NCBI GenBank assembly: GCA_965221815.1
Contig: OZ244915.1
Location: 2,914,001-2,978,000 of the forward strand
Source of the DNA: JAPOXR01 sp965221815
GTDB taxonomy: Bacteria > Pseudomonadota > Alphaproteobacteria > Rhodobacterales > Rhodobacteraceae
Reading direction: 5' to 3'
Length of the DNA: 64,000 nucleotides
The position numbers were made by a program, and so were the translations under genes. The notes beneath the pieces are model-generated. The model did not search any database. It had not been told where the DNA came from and saw only the letters and a program-made list of their open reading frames with translations. Shown one piece after another: positions 35,335-44,424 of this stretch; within the stretch, counting starts at the first letter, position 1, and every line of letters begins with the position of its first letter.

Positions 35335-36834
35335 TTATTCTCCTGTCGATTTCTCTGACGACCGCTGACTGAACAGCATACCCCACAGCGGTTTGCCGAA
35401 CAGCACCAGTGCCGTCAGCAGGAAAAACACCAGACAGATCGGTCGACCGAACATCAACCACCATTGTTCATCGAGCATGACCATGCTCTGGCCAAGTCTT
35501 TTTTCAAGCATGCCGCCAAGAATCAGCCCGATCGCGAGCGGCACAACGGAAAATCCATATCGCCGCATGAAAAATCCAATGACTCCAGAACCGACGGCGA
35601 TCCACACATCGAGCATTGACTGATCCAGTGAATAAGCACCCACGATGGAAAAGGTGAAAACCGAAGGCCACAGGATCGTGACCGGCACCAGTGTCACACG
35701 AGCAAACAGCTTGGCGCCGAATAGCCCAACGAAAAAGAACATGCCGTTGACCAACAACATCGTCCAGAAAATGGCGAAGGCGAAATCGGCTTGATCGGTG
35801 AACATGGTCGGCCCCGGCTGGACGCCGTGGATCATCAACCCTGCCAGAATCACGGCAGCTGTCGGGCTACCCGGTATACCTAAAGCCAGCGTTGGCACCA
35901 TGGCACCGCCCGCCGCCGAATTGTTGGCGGCTTCAGATCCGGCGATCCCCTCGAGGGCACCTTTACCGAACTCTTCGGGAGTCTTCGACCAGCGTTTGGC
36001 CTCATTGTAACCGATCATCGATGCCACCGTCGCACCTTCGGCTGGCAGGATTCCGACAAAGGTTCCAATTCCTGTCGACCGCAAGATCGTTTTCCAGGTC
36101 TTTCTGTAATCATCTGACGAAGGCAGCTTGATCGCCTTCATGGCGATGCGCTCTCGCTTTGTCCGCAGATTTGAGGCCTGAATCAGAAGCTCGGAGATCC
36201 CGAAAACACCAATCATGACCGGTACGAATCCAATACCTTCCGTCAATTCGTTGAATCCGAAAGTGAAACGTTCGACGGTCGTCAGGAGATCGATTCCGAC
36301 GGTGGCGAGCAGTACACCGAAAGCACCCGCCAAGACGTTCTTTGTCGGTGATCCATCCCCGATACTGGCCAGCATTGACAGGCCGAATATCGTGAGAGCG
36401 AAATATTCGGGCGGGGCAAACTTGTAGGCGATACCAGCGAGCAGGGGTGCCGCCGCCATCAACGCGACAACGCTGACGACTCCGCCAATGGTGGACGAAA
36501 CGGTGGCCATCCCCAGAGCGCGGCCTGCTTCCCCTCTCTGGGCCATCGGATAGCCATCGAGACATGTGGTGGCGGAGGCAGACGTGCCCGGGGTGTTGAT
36601 CAATATTGCCGTGATCGCACCAGCAAAAGTCGCTGCACAATAGATCGTTGTCAGGATCGCGATCGCCGGAACCGGCTCCATCGTGATGGTAAAAGGAAGC
36701 AGCAGAGCCACTCCCGTCGTCGCATTCAGCCCGGGGAGAGCGCCGACCAGTACGCCGCCGAGCGTCGCGGCGAAAACCAGCAGCAGAATTTCCGGGTCCA
36801 GAAGGGCGGAAAATCCGGCAAACAGGGCAGCCAT
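35335..36834 (-). CDS. tctA: Tripartite tricarboxylate transporter large permease TctA
   Basis: The 499-residue membrane protein of the TctA family has about 12 helices and the conserved GALPGLNATTGVALLLPFT near the N-terminus with a matching GSEAANNSAAGGAMVPTLALGIPGS segment in the second half, the two dicarboxylate-motif repeats. It is the transport subunit of a secondary importer driven by an ion gradient together with TctB and the periplasmic TctC. It is followed by the acid-sugar dehydratase 4 bp away, so the imported acid is probably its substrate. Confidence 0.93.
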   Translation of the reverse strand: MAALFAGFSALLDPEILLLVFAATLGGVLVGALPGLNATTGVALLLPFTITMEPVPAIAILTTIYCAATFAGAITAILINTPGTSASATTCLDGYPMAQRGEAGRALGMATVSSTIGGVVSVVALMAAAPLLAGIAYKFAPPEYFALTIFGLSMLASIGDGSPTKNVLAGAFGVLLATVGIDLLTTVERFTFGFNELTEGIGFVPVMIGVFGISELLIQASNLRTKRERIAMKAIKLPSSDDYRKTWKTILRSTGIGTFVGILPAEGATVASMIGYNEAKRWSKTPEEFGKGALEGIAGSEAANNSAAGGAMVPTLALGIPGSPTAAVILAGLMIHGVQPGPTMFTDQADFAFAIFWTMLLVNGMFFFVGLFGAKLFARVTLVPVTILWPSVFTFSIVGAYSLDQSMLDVWIAVGSGVIGFFMRRYGFSVVPLAIGLILGGMLEKRLGQSMVMLDEQWWLMFGRPICLVFFLLTALVLFGKPLWGMLFSQRSSEKSTGE

Positions 36835-36838
36835 GACT

Positions 36839-37324
36839 TTATCCGTACCACAGGTTGGTCAAAAGGCCCCGCGGGAAGCGGATGTCAAACGCCTGATCGA
36901 ACAGCAGAAAGACACCGAAGGGCACGACGACCGCGACAATGGCCAGCGCCCACCAGCGACGTTCGCCCCAGATCAATGTCAGGCAAAATCCAAAGACTCC
37001 GAGAGCAAGGAAAAGGTCCACCTGGGCGAGTCCAAGGAATCCCGCCATCATCCCCAGCGATGCATAAACCACAGGCGGCAGCGGCGTGGGTGCCGTCGAC
37101 TTGTCAACAAATGCGAGCCAGAGTGCGAGGAATCCCATCAGCATGATGACGAGCTGGGGAAAATCGGCGGGCTGCATTCCTCGCTTCAGAATGGGCGGCA
37201 CCCGGTCGAATTCAGTGGTCAAAAAGTAAGCACAGGCGCAAAAGACGATGATGCAAAGAGGTACGATCCAGTTCACCGCCGCCCTCCGCGCCGCAGTTTC
37301 GCGACCGCGCATGAAATCACTCAC
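36839..37324 (-). CDS. tctB: Tripartite tricarboxylate transporter small permease TctB
   Basis: The 161-residue protein has four hydrophobic helices (about residues 15-32, 50-68, 85-115 and 120-140) and the TctB family layout with the conserved Pro-rich loop PPILKRGMQPADFPQLV. It is the small membrane subunit and sits 4 bp before tctA. The last residues (LLTNLWYG) fit the family. Confidence 0.9.
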   Translation of the reverse strand: MSDFMRGRETAARRAAVNWIVPLCIIVFCACAYFLTTEFDRVPPILKRGMQPADFPQLVIMLMGFLALWLAFVDKSTAPTPLPPVVYASLGMMAGFLGLAQVDLFLALGVFGFCLTLIWGERRWWALAIVAVVVPFGVFLLFDQAFDIRFPRGLLTNLWYG

Positions 37325-37376
37325 CAGTCAGTGCGCGCCGCCAAGGGAAAGCGACGCGCATCAATACGAAAAATAA

Positions 37377-38327
37377 TCAGTTGTCGATAAAGCCCAACTC
37401 TTTCAGAGCCGATTCCATATCGGTCACCATCGTCGACAGCTGGCTGCCCCAGACGTCCGAGCTCGCAACCGAGGTTGAGTCGAGCCCGACGGACTCCAGA
37501 AAACCCTGGTAGACGCCGTGACTCATTGCCTTGAGGAGCGATTCCTCGATCTTCCTTGCGACGTCATCAGGTGTATCCTTGTGAACGACGAATCCACGCA
37601 CGGTCGAGAAGCTGACTGGGATACCCATCTCCTTGGCCGTCGAGACATCCGCGAGGGCCGACATCCGGTCATCGGCAAGAACCACGATCGGGCAGATGTC
37701 ACCTGCGTCGATCTGCGATTTCGCCTCTGCAAGATTAAGTACGGCCACATCTACGGCTCCGGCAATCAACTGGGTTGCCAGTTCACCGCCGCCTTCAAAT
37801 GGCACGATTTTTGGCGTTTCCAGTCCGCCCTTGAGCGTGAACATGAACGCAGAGACATCGTCAATATTTCCGAGATGCGTCGTGCCATAGCTCAGCGGTG
37901 CCCCCTTCTGTGCTTCGACGAACGCATCGGCACTTTCAAACTCACCACAGCGGACCATCAGAATCTGCGGATCATCCGTACCGCGGGCGATCGGGCGGAT
38001 ATCATCAAGCGTCATCTCCGTATTGCCTTTGGCCAGTTCGGCCGCATGACCGATGGTGAATGTCAGAATCGAGTAACCGTCCGCCGGAACGCCGAGATAA
38101 TAGTCCATCGCGACCGAACCGCCTCCACCGCGTTTGTTGACCACGACCATGTCCTGCCCAAGCTCACGGCGGGCGCGCAACATCATCATGCGCGCCGTGA
38201 CATCGGTGCCCCCTCCAGCACCGGCATGGGTCACGACTTCGATCGTCTTGGTTGGATATTCCTGCGCCGCAACGTCCCCCACGGCGACTGCCCCGGCGAG
38301 AGCCAGCAGTGCAAACAGTTTCCTCAT
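37377..38327 (-). CDS. tctC: Tripartite tricarboxylate transporter substrate-binding protein TctC (Bug family)
   Basis: The 316-residue protein starts at ATG 38327, preceded by AGGAG, with a signal peptide (MRKLFALLALAGAVAVGDVAAQ). The Bug-family fold follows: TIEVVTHAGAGGGTDVTARMM (substrate loop 1), VVNKRGGGGSVAMDYYL, VPFEGGGELATQLIAGAVDV. It binds the acid in the periplasm and presents it to TctAB. The longer open frame before the ATG (64 codons) has no signal features and is not used. Confidence 0.92.
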   Translation of the reverse strand: MRKLFALLALAGAVAVGDVAAQEYPTKTIEVVTHAGAGGGTDVTARMMMLRARRELGQDMVVVNKRGGGGSVAMDYYLGVPADGYSILTFTIGHAAELAKGNTEMTLDDIRPIARGTDDPQILMVRCGEFESADAFVEAQKGAPLSYGTTHLGNIDDVSAFMFTLKGGLETPKIVPFEGGGELATQLIAGAVDVAVLNLAEAKSQIDAGDICPIVVLADDRMSALADVSTAKEMGIPVSFSTVRGFVVHKDTPDDVARKIEESLLKAMSHGVYQGFLESVGLDSTSVASSDVWGSQLSTMVTDMESALKELGFIDN

Positions 38328-38718
38328 GGTTTTCTCCTGTTTTGACAGCGCATGAATCGCGCCTTTCCAGATATCTAACATATCGATTGGAATATTGGAA
38401 TACCAAAATATTTTGTCCGCATCGCTCGCGGATATATCGCCCAGATCGAACACCGGCCACGAACTGTCCGCGAACGGGAGTTCACCGCGGCTTTTTGCCT
38501 GGCCAAGGACAGAAAACAAACCAAGGGTCGGTCAGGATTGCCAAATGTCGCTTATTGCACCCATGATTTGCCCTGCAAGCTGGACGTCATCACCGGACCA
38601 ATGGCAGAGAATCCAGAGTTGCGAAAGTGGCTTTTGCCCATCATGGTCTTGTGAAATGCGGTCGCTCAACCCACCTTGAATGGTGTCACTTCCACTTCAG
38701 GAGTCATCATTTAGCAAC
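38328..38718. other. Promoter region between tctC and fxsA
   Basis: No gene. It is AT-rich near 38370-38415, with direct repeats of TTGGAATA and a half-palindromic TTGG...CCAA. It should hold the tctC promoter to the left and the fxsA promoter to the right. Confidence 0.5.
38395..38406. promoter_or_regulatory. Candidate operator for the GntR/FCD regulator
   Basis: TTGGAATACCAA (arms TTGG and CCAA, with a preceding TTGG copy at 38387) lies 68 bp upstream of the tctC start. FCD-type GntR regulators often bind short TGGTATACCA-like sites, so the local GntR gene is a plausible owner. Confidence 0.4.
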
Positions 38719-39165
38719 ATGCGTCTTCTTTTGCTGTTATTGGCGGTTCCGCTGATTGAGATCGCTCTGTTCGTACAGGTCGGCGGGGCGCTTGGGCTGC
38801 CCGGCACCCTGTTGATCGTCGCTGTTACAGCGATCATCGGCACGGTCCTGTTGCGCGGTCAAGGCGCGGCGGTCCTGACGTCTCTCCGGGAATCCGCGTC
38901 ATCAGGCCATGACATTGCCGCTCCCCTGGCCCATGCCGTTCTGATCCTTGTTGCCGGGTTGCTGTTATTGACACCGGGATTCCTCACCGACACGATTGGA
39001 TTCGCCCTGCTTTTTCCGACGATCCGCCAACAGTTGATTCAGTTTGCTGTTCAACTCGTGCGTTCGCAAACAACCACCATTATACGATTTGCCGGGAAAA
39101 ACCGGCATGCCGACCAGGTGATCGAAGGTGTCGCCCGCGACGTTCAGCACCAGGAAAAAGACTAA
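38719..39165 (+). CDS. fxsA: FxsA-family membrane protein
   Basis: The 148-residue protein has four hydrophobic stretches and the FxsA signature PLIEIALFVQVGGALGLPGTLLIVAVTAIIG and LLLTPGFLTDTIGFALLFP. E. coli FxsA suppresses F exclusion of T7 when overproduced; its normal role is unknown. The start is ATG 38719; the upstream in-frame codon adds 13 residues not seen in the family. It normally adjoins timA and secB in alphaproteobacteria. Confidence 0.92.
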   Translation: MRLLLLLLAVPLIEIALFVQVGGALGLPGTLLIVAVTAIIGTVLLRGQGAAVLTSLRESASSGHDIAAPLAHAVLILVAGLLLLTPGFLTDTIGFALLFPTIRQQLIQFAVQLVRSQTTTIIRFAGKNRHADQVIEGVARDVQHQEKD

Positions 39166-39391
39166 CTCGGCCCATCATCAATCGGTCCTGGGGTGCACCG
39201 CATACGCGGTGCCCAATTCCTCCCCTGGTCACGCGTCTTCGGCAGTGACCGGCCCCGACATGCCGTCGGGTCAATGCGAGATTGTCCTAAGGCCCGTTGA
39301 CAATTGCCTTGCGTCTTGAGCATTTATCGTGTATTTTTGCCGGGATTGCACGCCGAAAAAGGCGGCACGAGCAGACGAGGTGGGTGACAAG

Positions 39392-39769
39392 ATGAATGCA
39401 GATCGCACAGTTTTGACAGATGAGATGTGGGCGCGGGTGGCCCCGCTGTGTCCGGGCAAGGTGACCGACCCGGGGTGCACGGCGGTGGACAATCGTCTTT
39501 TTCTGGAAGGAGTTCTCTGGCGGTTCCGGACAGGAACCCCCTGGCGTGACCTCCCGCCGCATTTTGGGCGGTGGAACAGTGTCTTCAAACGGTTCCGGCG
39601 TTGGACCCAAGCAAATCTTTTTGAACGTATTTTCAATGAGTTATCTGGTGATCTGGATCTGTCGATGGTGTCTGTGGATGGCACGATCATGCAAGCGCAC
39701 CAGAAGGCCTCCGGGGCCAAAAAGGGGGATCAGAATCGGAAGGAATCGGTCGCTCAAAAGGAGGGTTGA
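39392..39769 (+). CDS. IS5-family transposase, first frame (OrfA), IS copy 2
   Basis: This 125-residue frame is identical in protein to that of IS copy 1, although about 13 bases differ, all at synonymous positions. It has the N-terminal DDE segment ending with SMVSVDGTIMQAH, and the same A-AAG slip site and stop overlap. Start ATG 39392. Confidence 0.88.
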   Translation: MNADRTVLTDEMWARVAPLCPGKVTDPGCTAVDNRLFLEGVLWRFRTGTPWRDLPPHFGRWNSVFKRFRRWTQANLFERIFNELSGDLDLSMVSVDGTIMQAHQKASGAKKGDQNRKESVAQKEG

Positions 39770-40152
39770 CCCGCAAGGTCGTGGTTCTCACCGATGCTGT
39801 CGGACATCTGATCCGGTTTGTGATTCTCCCCGGTCAGACTCACGATCTCAAGGCTGTGCGTGAACTCCTGGACGATCTCACCTGTGAGACGTTGATTGGC
39901 GACAAGGCCTTTGACGCGGATGGGGTGCTGGACACATTGGCAGAACGCGAGATGACGGCGGTGATCCCGCCGCGGTCGAACCGAAGCACGCCCCGCGATT
40001 TTGACCGCGACGCCTATAAGGAACGACACCGAATCGAGAATGTCTTCGCGAAAATCAAGGAGTTCCGGGGGCTCGCCACGCGATACGACAAGACTCTTGC
40101 AAGCTTCGCAGCCGGGATTTATCTGATGGCGGGCGTGGTGGCGGCACGATAA
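39766..40152 (+). CDS. IS5-family transposase, second frame (OrfB), IS copy 2
   Basis: This frame carries the second Asp (TLIGDKAFDAD) and Glu (RHRIENVFAKIKEF) of the DDE triad. It differs from copy 1 by Thr to Lys in FA(T/K)IKEF and about nine synonymous changes. It probably acts as part of a frameshift fusion with the first frame. Confidence 0.88.
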   Translation: MTRKVVVLTDAVGHLIRFVILPGQTHDLKAVRELLDDLTCETLIGDKAFDADGVLDTLAEREMTAVIPPRSNRSTPRDFDRDAYKERHRIENVFAKIKEFRGLATRYDKTLASFAAGIYLMAGVVAAR

Positions 40153-40168
40153 TTGTCAACGGGCCTTA

Positions 40169-40660
40169 GTGCTGCCATACGCAATGAATCCAATCTCATG
40201 AATGTCCCTGTGTCCTGTGAATATCGGGACTTTGGGTGAATCTCGCTGACATTGAACGAACTGGCTTGGCAACGGCCTCGCCCGAGACTCAAGGCAAAAT
40301 ACTATCAAACATCGGCTCCACCAACGCCATTCCCGGAAAGCGCGCAAAGCGCACCAGCATATTTATGGTGTAAAAACTGCACACCATCTTCTCGGGGTCG
40401 GGTTCCGGCTTCGACATCTCTTCATCAAGCAGAATCGGAAAGACGTTCAAAATAACGTCTTCGTATTCTTGGTCTCTCAGCGACGCCGGAGCGGATCAGC
40501 AGGTAACGTGTGAAGAGGAAGGAATGCTTGGGATCGTCATTCTCCACCTCCTATTGAACGTCTCGATATCGGGCTTGAACAGGATGGGAGAGAAGGCAGC
40601 CGAACTGTCTCTGTTTGATATCCTGCGACAATTGCGATCAGGGATCGTTGGACGGTGTTT
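40169..40660. other. Intergenic region after IS copy 2
   Basis: No gene is supported. It holds a perfect 7-bp hairpin AGACGTT/AACGTCT at 40441-40460. Minus-strand short frames carry ribosome-binding-like AGGAGG, but no family is recognised. Possibly debris of a former gene. Confidence 0.4.
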
Positions 40661-41836
40661 TCATGGCGCAAATTCTTCTGAATGGATTTCATGCCAGGGT
40701 AAAACATTGACTGCGGAACGCATCTGTCGGGAATCACCACCATAGATCAACCACGCTTCTCCGGAGATTTCACCTGCCATCTGGTGCCAGAAGGCGAGCC
40801 CACTGAAGAAATCCCTGTTCAGGGTTTGCCCGGATTTGATTTCAAGCGGGACCAGATGAGTCCCAAGATCGATCAGCAGATCGACTTCGTGACCTGAACG
40901 ATCCCGCCAGAAGTAAAGGTTCGATGTGTCACCCGCGTTGTAGCGGGCCTTGAGCAATTCACTGACCACCCAGGTTTCAAACAAGGCGCCGCGCAGAGGA
41001 TGGGTCGTCAGTTGCTCACAATTCCGAACGCCGAGAAGCCAGGCGGCCAGACCGGTATCCAGAAAATAAAGTTTGGGTGTCTTGACCAAACGCTTGCTGA
41101 AATTCTGGTGATGCGGTGGCAACAGATGCAGGATGTAACTCGCTTCCAGCACGGATATCCAGGCTTTGGCCGTATTGTGCGTAATTCCACAATCATTGGC
41201 CAGTGAAGACAGATTGAGAAGCTGCCCGGTCCGCCCCGCACACAATCTCAAAAAGCGTTGAAAGCTGCCCAGGTCCTGCACCCTGATCAATTGTCGGACA
41301 TCGCGTTCGAGGTATGTCCGGACATAGTTTCCATACCAGAGGTGCGGGTCGAGTCCGCGATCGAAGATGGGGGGAAAGGCACCATTATACAGGACCTGGT
41401 CAAGGTCTTTGCCGATTTTTCCAACGCGCTCCAACTCACCATAGCTCATGGGTAACAGCGTCAACAGGGCAGCCCGGCCCGCCAGACTCTGCGTGACACC
41501 TGACAACAGGCCAAATTGCTGGGATCCGGTCAGGATATACTCACCCGGTTGTTGACGCGCATCGATGTGGGTCTGGAGATAAGAAAATAGGGAAGGGCAT
41601 CGCTGCGCCTCATCCAGGATGGCACCGTTACAAAATTGATTCAAAAAGCCGCGTGGATCTGTTTCCGCAAGCTCCCTGTAATCGAGATCTTCAAGCGATA
41701 CATAACGGTAATCGGGAAAGGCGTGTCGGACCAAGGTGGATTTACCAGACTGGCGAGGCCCGGTCACCACAATAACTGGATAGCCACTGGAAAAGTGCTT
41801 AAGTCTAGATTCTGCGTCGCGGGGAATATAGATCAC
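40661..41836 (-). CDS. AAA ATPase with DUF4143 (archaeal-type ATPase-like)
   Basis: This 391-residue protein has Walker A (GPRQSGKST) near the N-terminus, Walker B GAILDEAQRCP and sensor ILTGSQQFGL, then a winged-helix-like DUF4143 part with a nuclease-like C-terminal motif (DRSGHEVDLLID and PLEIKSG). Members occur singly across bacteria and archaea, often as mobile cargo; function is unknown. The longer ATG start (41869) lies inside the promoter -10 box, so GTG 41836 is taken instead. It is flanked by IS copy 2 and the large AAA ATPase island. Confidence 0.85.
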   Translation of the reverse strand: MIYIPRDAESRLKHFSSGYPVIVVTGPRQSGKSTLVRHAFPDYRYVSLEDLDYRELAETDPRGFLNQFCNGAILDEAQRCPSLFSYLQTHIDARQQPGEYILTGSQQFGLLSGVTQSLAGRAALLTLLPMSYGELERVGKIGKDLDQVLYNGAFPPIFDRGLDPHLWYGNYVRTYLERDVRQLIRVQDLGSFQRFLRLCAGRTGQLLNLSSLANDCGITHNTAKAWISVLEASYILHLLPPHHQNFSKRLVKTPKLYFLDTGLAAWLLGVRNCEQLTTHPLRGALFETWVVSELLKARYNAGDTSNLYFWRDRSGHEVDLLIDLGTHLVPLEIKSGQTLNRDFFSGLAFWHQMAGEISGEAWLIYGGDSRQMRSAVNVLPWHEIHSEEFAP

Positions 41837-41858
41837 GCGCTCTCTGCCTGCCGGATAC

Positions 41859-41898
41859 GTCAATATCATACAGCAAAATGGCTAATTGTCAATATCAT
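41859..41898. repeat. Paired GTCAATATCAT repeats over the DUF4143 promoter
   Basis: The 11-bp motif GTCAATATCAT occurs at 41859-41869 and 41888-41898, 29 bp apart, which is close to three helical turns. One copy covers the -10 and one the -35 box of the promoter. This suits a repressor or activator acting on both faces. Confidence 0.5.
41865..41892 (-). promoter_or_regulatory. Sigma70-type promoter for the DUF4143 ATPase
   Basis: On the minus strand TTGACA (41892-41887) and TATGAT (41870-41865) are separated by 16 bp. The transcript start would fall near 41858, about 22 bases before GTG 41836, which has a purine-rich AGAGAG upstream. Confidence 0.65.
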
Positions 41899-42513
41899 TC
41901 TCAATCAGCTGATATTCTGTCGACGTTGTCACCCTGTCATCCTCGATGACCGAAACAGAATATCGGTGTTCCCAAGGCCGTCGAACCGCCCTTCCCGACA
42001 CCGATGCCGGCACGAACTACAAAGTGAGCACAGCGCCCATCAGGGACCATTCCCGGCCGACCTCAAAAAAGAATCAAAAGGCCAGCTTAATAGGAACAAA
42101 AGATGAAGAGATGTGCCCCTTTCGGGACATAGGGCGTAGGTGCCTGCTGCAGGAATTCGCCTGATCTCTGGATCCTTGCCTTCGCCGCACGGGGTCAGTA
42201 TACCATGCCCATGCATCAAAACCCGCTTGGTGGCTGTCCAACCCCATCAGGCGGCAGGTTGGTCAGGGACTCTTACGATGACCATCAATCCCGGCTGGAT
42301 CACGCGCGCCAGCCTTGCAGCGATCATTGCGTTCCTGTGGAGTCTCCATCGCGACATACGAAGCATCTCGGATCATGTGTCGTGATTGGAAGGAACGGTT
42401 GATACAGTTGTGAAGGTGCTGGTGAACCGAGAGATGCCCGCAACCCAGCGAAGCTAGTCGGTCCGTAAGGGGCGGCCCGCACGGAATGCCTTGATGATGA
42501 GGAAACGACGGTG
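41870..42513. other. Intergenic region between the two ATPase genes
   Basis: Apart from the DUF4143 promoter at the left edge, nothing is recognised in about 640 bp. Short open stretches occur but none has a known motif. Just before the ATPase, AGGAA forms its ribosome-binding site. This may be eroded mobile DNA. Confidence 0.4.
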
Positions 42514-44424
42514 ATGGCGTTGGACAGGGCTAGGCTTGCGGAATTCGTTGACCGGACCGACAAGGTTGAACCCCCGGTCTTTGTCGGGCGGGAGCCAGTC
42601 CTTGCAAAACTCCTGAAGGTCGCCAGACAAAGCTGGGATGACTCGGGTGCGGACCACCACGGTCAGGCCGGTGCCACCCAGATCATCCAGGGCGCTCCCG
42701 GTGCCGGCAAGAGCACGATCCTGGCCGAACTGGTGGCCCGCACCCAAGCACAGGCCGAAGAGACGGATGGTGTCAAGACCCAGGTTCTCATCCTCAATTC
42801 CGCTGACATCAGCGGGCCCATCGACATCCTCCGACCGCTGGCGGAGATGGTGGACAAGACCACCGCCAAAGATTTCCTGGCCCGGTTCCAGGCAACCCGC
42901 CGCCGGGGCGGTCACCTCGGCGCGTTCGGATCTTCGGTCGGCGGCGACCGTGCGACAACAATCACCCCGCACACGCCCGAGCCAACACTGGTGGCGTTTC
43001 GCGACTGGGTCCGGGAGTCAACCGGAGGTGGCCTGATTCACCCGCTCATCGTGGCCATTGATGAGGCCCAGCGCCTACAGTATCCAAACACGCATCCGGT
43101 AGCCAAGGTGCTTCAAGGCATTCACGACAACACGACCGGCCTACCGCTGACCCTCGTGCTCGCCGGCCTCGGCGACACCGACGGCCAAGCCACGGACATG
43201 GGTTTGACCCGGGGCAAGACACTCCACAACATCCGGAGGTTCGCCGCTACGGAGGTCACTGCTCTCATGACCGGCTTCTGCCGACATTACGGGTTGGATC
43301 CGGCTGGTCACGAGGATGCTCTCGAAGCCCTGGCCAGGCCCTGTGAGGGGTGGCCACGCCACCTCCACTTTGCCCTACAGGCGCTGGGACGGGACGTCCT
43401 GCGGATCCATAACGCGGGTCCTGCGTCGCTCGAAGCAGTCGATTGGGAGCAGGTGTTCGCTGCTGCTGCCGTCAGCCGTCTCCACTACTATCGGAGCCAG
43501 CAACGCGGTGCACTAAAGTCATGCGCCGCCCTCGTCGGAGCCGTTCTGCACGATCTCAAGTCCGCCCCCCTGCAGGCCTTCCAAAGTCGATCCCATGTCA
43601 TTGACAGCATCCATCGCCATGCCCGCACGCATCCCGATGCCAGCGCGTGGCAGATTCCCGAAGGCATGACAGCCCGAACCCTGGTCGATCATCTGTTCCA
43701 CCGCGGCGCCCTGCAGTTGGTGGAGGAGGATCCCCCACGGACACTCAATCCGAAGGGCAACCCGGCGCCGATGACAGGGGTGGAGGCACCGTCCCCGCGG
43801 GAGAACCTCATCGTTCCCATTCCCTCCTTCCGGTCCTATCTCGTCCGTGAGGGGGCCCGGCTGGAGATCGGGGCTCTCCTTGCAGCGGGGCGGGATGCGG
43901 GCATTGCGGGTCAGGCGACGACCGCACGGATCCTGGCCGCCACACATCCAGGCACGGTGGGCGAGATGGATCACTGGACGGCGCTGGCGGCCACCTGGCG
44001 CCGCCACTGCACCGCACTGGCGAACCTCGCCGAAGATGCAGTCGCCCTCGCGACCATCACGGCCACGCCCACCGACGCGGACTGCGCCCGGGCAACTTCT
44101 GTCCTTGCCACCCTAGACGCCACCGACACCCCGCCCTCCGCGGGTGAGGTTGTCCCGGACCTCCCCCAATCCCTCCCGCACGCCGAGCGGGCCGTCGCAG
44201 CTCTTGAGGAGATGATCGACGTGGTGCGGGCAAGTGTCCAACGCATACTCGATGGCGAGGCCGCCCCCTTCCGGGCGAACACGCTCGGCAACGTCATGGA
44301 TCTTCCCGACCAGGCCGCGGCAGCCACCCCCGAGACACAACTCGCATGGGCGATTGCGTATCTGACCGGTGAACCGCTCCCGGCCCCGGGCGGCGATAAC
44401 GGCTCCGGAGATCTGAAATCGTGA
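42514..44424 (+). CDS. Large ATP-binding protein of unknown role (AAA/Orc1-like)
   Basis: The 636-residue protein (ATG 42514 with AGGAA 9 bases upstream; GTG 42511 is also possible) has a P-loop ATPase domain at about 20-260: VFVGREPVL, Walker A GAPGAGKST, Walker B LIVAIDEAQRL and sensor LVLAGLGDT. The central region (260-430) contains a possible winged helix, and the C-terminal third is Ala/Thr-rich without a recognised motif. The layout recalls Orc1/Cdc6-like or STAND-type ATPases of mobile elements and defence loci, but no partner gene is adjacent. It is more GC-rich than neighbours, suggesting transfer. Role unknown. Confidence 0.75.
   Translation: MALDRARLAEFVDRTDKVEPPVFVGREPVLAKLLKVARQSWDDSGADHHGQAGATQIIQGAPGAGKSTILAELVARTQAQAEETDGVKTQVLILNSADISGPIDILRPLAEMVDKTTAKDFLARFQATRRRGGHLGAFGSSVGGDRATTITPHTPEPTLVAFRDWVRESTGGGLIHPLIVAIDEAQRLQYPNTHPVAKVLQGIHDNTTGLPLTLVLAGLGDTDGQATDMGLTRGKTLHNIRRFAATEVTALMTGFCRHYGLDPAGHEDALEALARPCEGWPRHLHFALQALGRDVLRIHNAGPASLEAVDWEQVFAAAAVSRLHYYRSQQRGALKSCAALVGAVLHDLKSAPLQAFQSRSHVIDSIHRHARTHPDASAWQIPEGMTARTLVDHLFHRGALQLVEEDPPRTLNPKGNPAPMTGVEAPSPRENLIVPIPSFRSYLVREGARLEIGALLAAGRDAGIAGQATTARILAATHPGTVGEMDHWTALAATWRRHCTALANLAEDAVALATITATPTDADCARATSVLATLDATDTPPSAGEVVPDLPQSLPHAERAVAALEEMIDVVRASVQRILDGEAAPFRANTLGNVMDLPDQAAAATPETQLAWAIAYLTGEPLPAPGGDNGSGDLKS

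Larger units (their letters stand above)
39290..40166 (+). mobile_element. IS5-family (IS427-like) insertion sequence, copy 2
   Basis: 877 bp with perfect 16-bp inverted repeats (39290-39305 and 40151-40166), flanked by TA (39288-39289 and 40167-40168), in a CTAG-like target. It carries the same two frames as copy 1 (5668-6544). Coding differences are nearly all synonymous. Confidence 0.9.
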
